A stretch of DNA of 7,045 bases from an uncultured Sphingomonadaceae bacterium (GTDB lineage: Bacteria > Pseudomonadota > Alphaproteobacteria > Sphingomonadales > Sphingomonadaceae), in NCBI GenBank assembly GCA_938016505.1, contig CALLWN010000269.1, forward strand, positions 1-7,045, written 5' to 3'. The notes under the pieces are model-generated. The model did not search any database, was not told where the DNA came from, and saw only the letters and a program-made list of their open reading frames with translations. Position numbers and translations under genes: made by a program. This document shows positions 6,256 through 7,045 of the stretch, in pieces (position 1 is the first letter of the stretch; each line of letters opens with the position of its first letter).

Positions 6256-6933
6256 GCCGGGCTTCACGACGCCGACATAGCTTGTGACCAGCAGCAGGGC
6301 ATAGACGGCGAGCACAAAGACCCGGGTCCGGTCCATTGCGGCGCGCAGCGGCACCTCCGTTGCATCCGACGAGCCGTCGCGGATGAGGGCGACAAGCCGC
6401 GGGCCGACCGGCCTGAAGGCGAGATCGATCAGGATGGCGGCCACGAAGATGAGCCCGAACAGCAGCGCCTTCCACGCGACGAAGCCGGGAAGCGGGCCGC
6501 CGTTCCTGAGCGAGAGGAGGCCGAGGACGAGATAGAAGCCGGCGAGGCCCCAGCGCAGCACCCCTTCCGCCTGGCGGCAGCGGGCCGCGAGCGGGGTCTG
6601 GTCGTTGAGGTGGGCAACCCACACCAGCGCGAGCCAGCCGAGGCCGAGGGCAAGCGCGACGAGGACGAGTTTCGCGTCAAGTTCTGGCCACCAGCCGCCG
6701 GCGGCAAGCAGCGCAATCGAGGACGGCACCATCAGCGCCCAGGCCGAGCGCGGGCCCATGTCGAGCGCGACGAGGAGCTTCAGGAGCACGAGGCGGGTCT
6801 CGAGGCTGTAGGCGTGGCGCCTGCGGAAATGCTGGCCAAGCAGGAACACGCCGATGTCGCCGCCGAGCCAGACGACGAGCAGGAGGACATGGAGCCAGAC
6901 GAGGACCGGGTAGGCCTGCTCGAGAAGGGCCAT
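6250..6933 (-). CDS. Multi-pass membrane protein of unknown function
   Basis: A 227-residue inner-membrane protein with about six hydrophobic segments (roughly 8-32, 64-79, 87-107, 126-141, 152-172, 203-221). The first segment, VLVWLHVLLLVVWLGGDIGVF, carries a histidine and the W-LGG-D pattern reminiscent of CopD/HemJ-like heme- or copper-associated membrane proteins, but I cannot place it firmly in a named family. Other possibly functional residues are His35, His40, His108, the DMGPRSAW stretch (58-65) and the AGGWWPEL loop (78-85). The ATG at 6933 shares its A with the TGA of the upstream gene (TGATG), which indicates one operon and probable translational coupling. It ends inside a hairpin shared with the convergent acyltransferase gene. 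The start is supported by this overlap rather than by a strong ribosome binding site. Confidence 0.75.
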   Translation of the reverse strand: MALLEQAYPVLVWLHVLLLVVWLGGDIGVFLLGQHFRRRHAYSLETRLVLLKLLVALDMGPRSAWALMVPSSIALLAAGGWWPELDAKLVLVALALGLGWLALVWVAHLNDQTPLAARCRQAEGVLRWGLAGFYLVLGLLSLRNGGPLPGFVAWKALLFGLIFVAAILIDLAFRPVGPRLVALIRDGSSDATEVPLRAAMDRTRVFVLAVYALLLVTSYVGVVKPGA

Positions 6934-7045
6934 CAGCGCGCGCCTTCGAAGATGGCGACGTGGAAGTCGCCGGCGCCGGCGCGCAGCGGCTTCACCCTCT
7001 CCTGGTAGTCGGGGTCGTTCCAGAAGGCGCGAACCGATTCGACAT
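6933..7045 (-). CDS. C-terminal end of a DUF1330-like protein (cut by the right edge)
   Basis: Only the last 36 residues are visible, reading VESVRAFWNDPDYQERVKPL and then RAGAGDFHVAIFEGAR before TGA. The pattern of an aromatic-rich RAFWNDPDYQ helix, a run to LR, and a final beta strand ending in EG fits the C-terminus of DUF1330 proteins, small ferredoxin-like-fold proteins of about 95-100 residues with no settled function. An antibiotic-monooxygenase-like dimeric alpha-beta barrel is the main alternative. Its stop overlaps the start of the membrane protein gene by one base, so the two are co-transcribed. The call rests on a short fragment. Confidence 0.6.
   Translation of the reverse strand, partial: VESVRAFWNDPDYQERVKPLRAGAGDFHVAIFEGAR

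Noticed and set aside
5045..6622. A 525-codon minus-strand open frame antisense to the acyltransferase
   Set aside because: Composition is typical of a shadow frame; only its last nine codons, with their own strong ribosome binding site, are of interest.
4867..7008. A 713-codon plus-strand open frame across the acyltransferase and membrane protein genes
   Set aside because: It changes character along its length, has no recognisable domain, and is out of frame with the acyltransferase and antisense to two real genes.

Overview
The window is visibly very GC-rich, uses G/C in nearly every third codon position, and is densely packed with ordinary chromosomal genes on both strands. The protein types point to an alphaproteobacterium, most likely a sphingomonad: a PIG3-type quinone oxidoreductase divergent from a DUF1192 gene, and an alphaproteobacterial-type PRPP synthetase ending in SSVSSLFD. 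The taxonomic placement is inference from protein resemblance. I see no insertion sequence, CRISPR array, tRNA, rRNA, phage gene or origin.

Left part (1-2318): a minus-strand pair, a short DUF1192 gene followed one base later by the 5' end of ccmB (heme exporter membrane subunit, running off the left edge), is divergent from a plus-strand pair. That pair is a PIG3-family NAD(P)H:quinone oxidoreductase and a PAP/fibrillin-domain protein, a family best known from plastids and cyanobacteria.

Centre (2368-5048): three minus-strand genes lie close together: an SLC13/DASS anion transporter, prs (ribose-phosphate pyrophosphokinase, the PRPP supplier for nucleotide, histidine and tryptophan synthesis) and a small secreted EF-hand protein. 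The transporter appears to be preceded by a 9-codon leader ORF. That ORF has the best Shine-Dalgarno sequence in the window, and its stop codon overlaps the transporter start as ATGA, which suggests translational coupling.

Right part (5132-7045): an OafA/YrhL-type membrane acyltransferase on the plus strand, divergent from the transporter, converges on a minus-strand multi-pass membrane protein of unknown function. That protein's start overlaps by one base the stop of an upstream gene, of which only the C-terminus is visible (DUF1330-like). The two convergent stop codons sit inside one perfect 9-bp inverted repeat that looks like a shared two-way 3'-end hairpin.

Overall this is a mostly housekeeping segment. 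I did not find a convincing new multi-gene system. The points most worth a second look are the coupled leader ORF, the fibrillin-domain protein in a proteobacterium, the stop-codon hairpin, and ccmB placed behind DUF1192 rather than behind ccmA.
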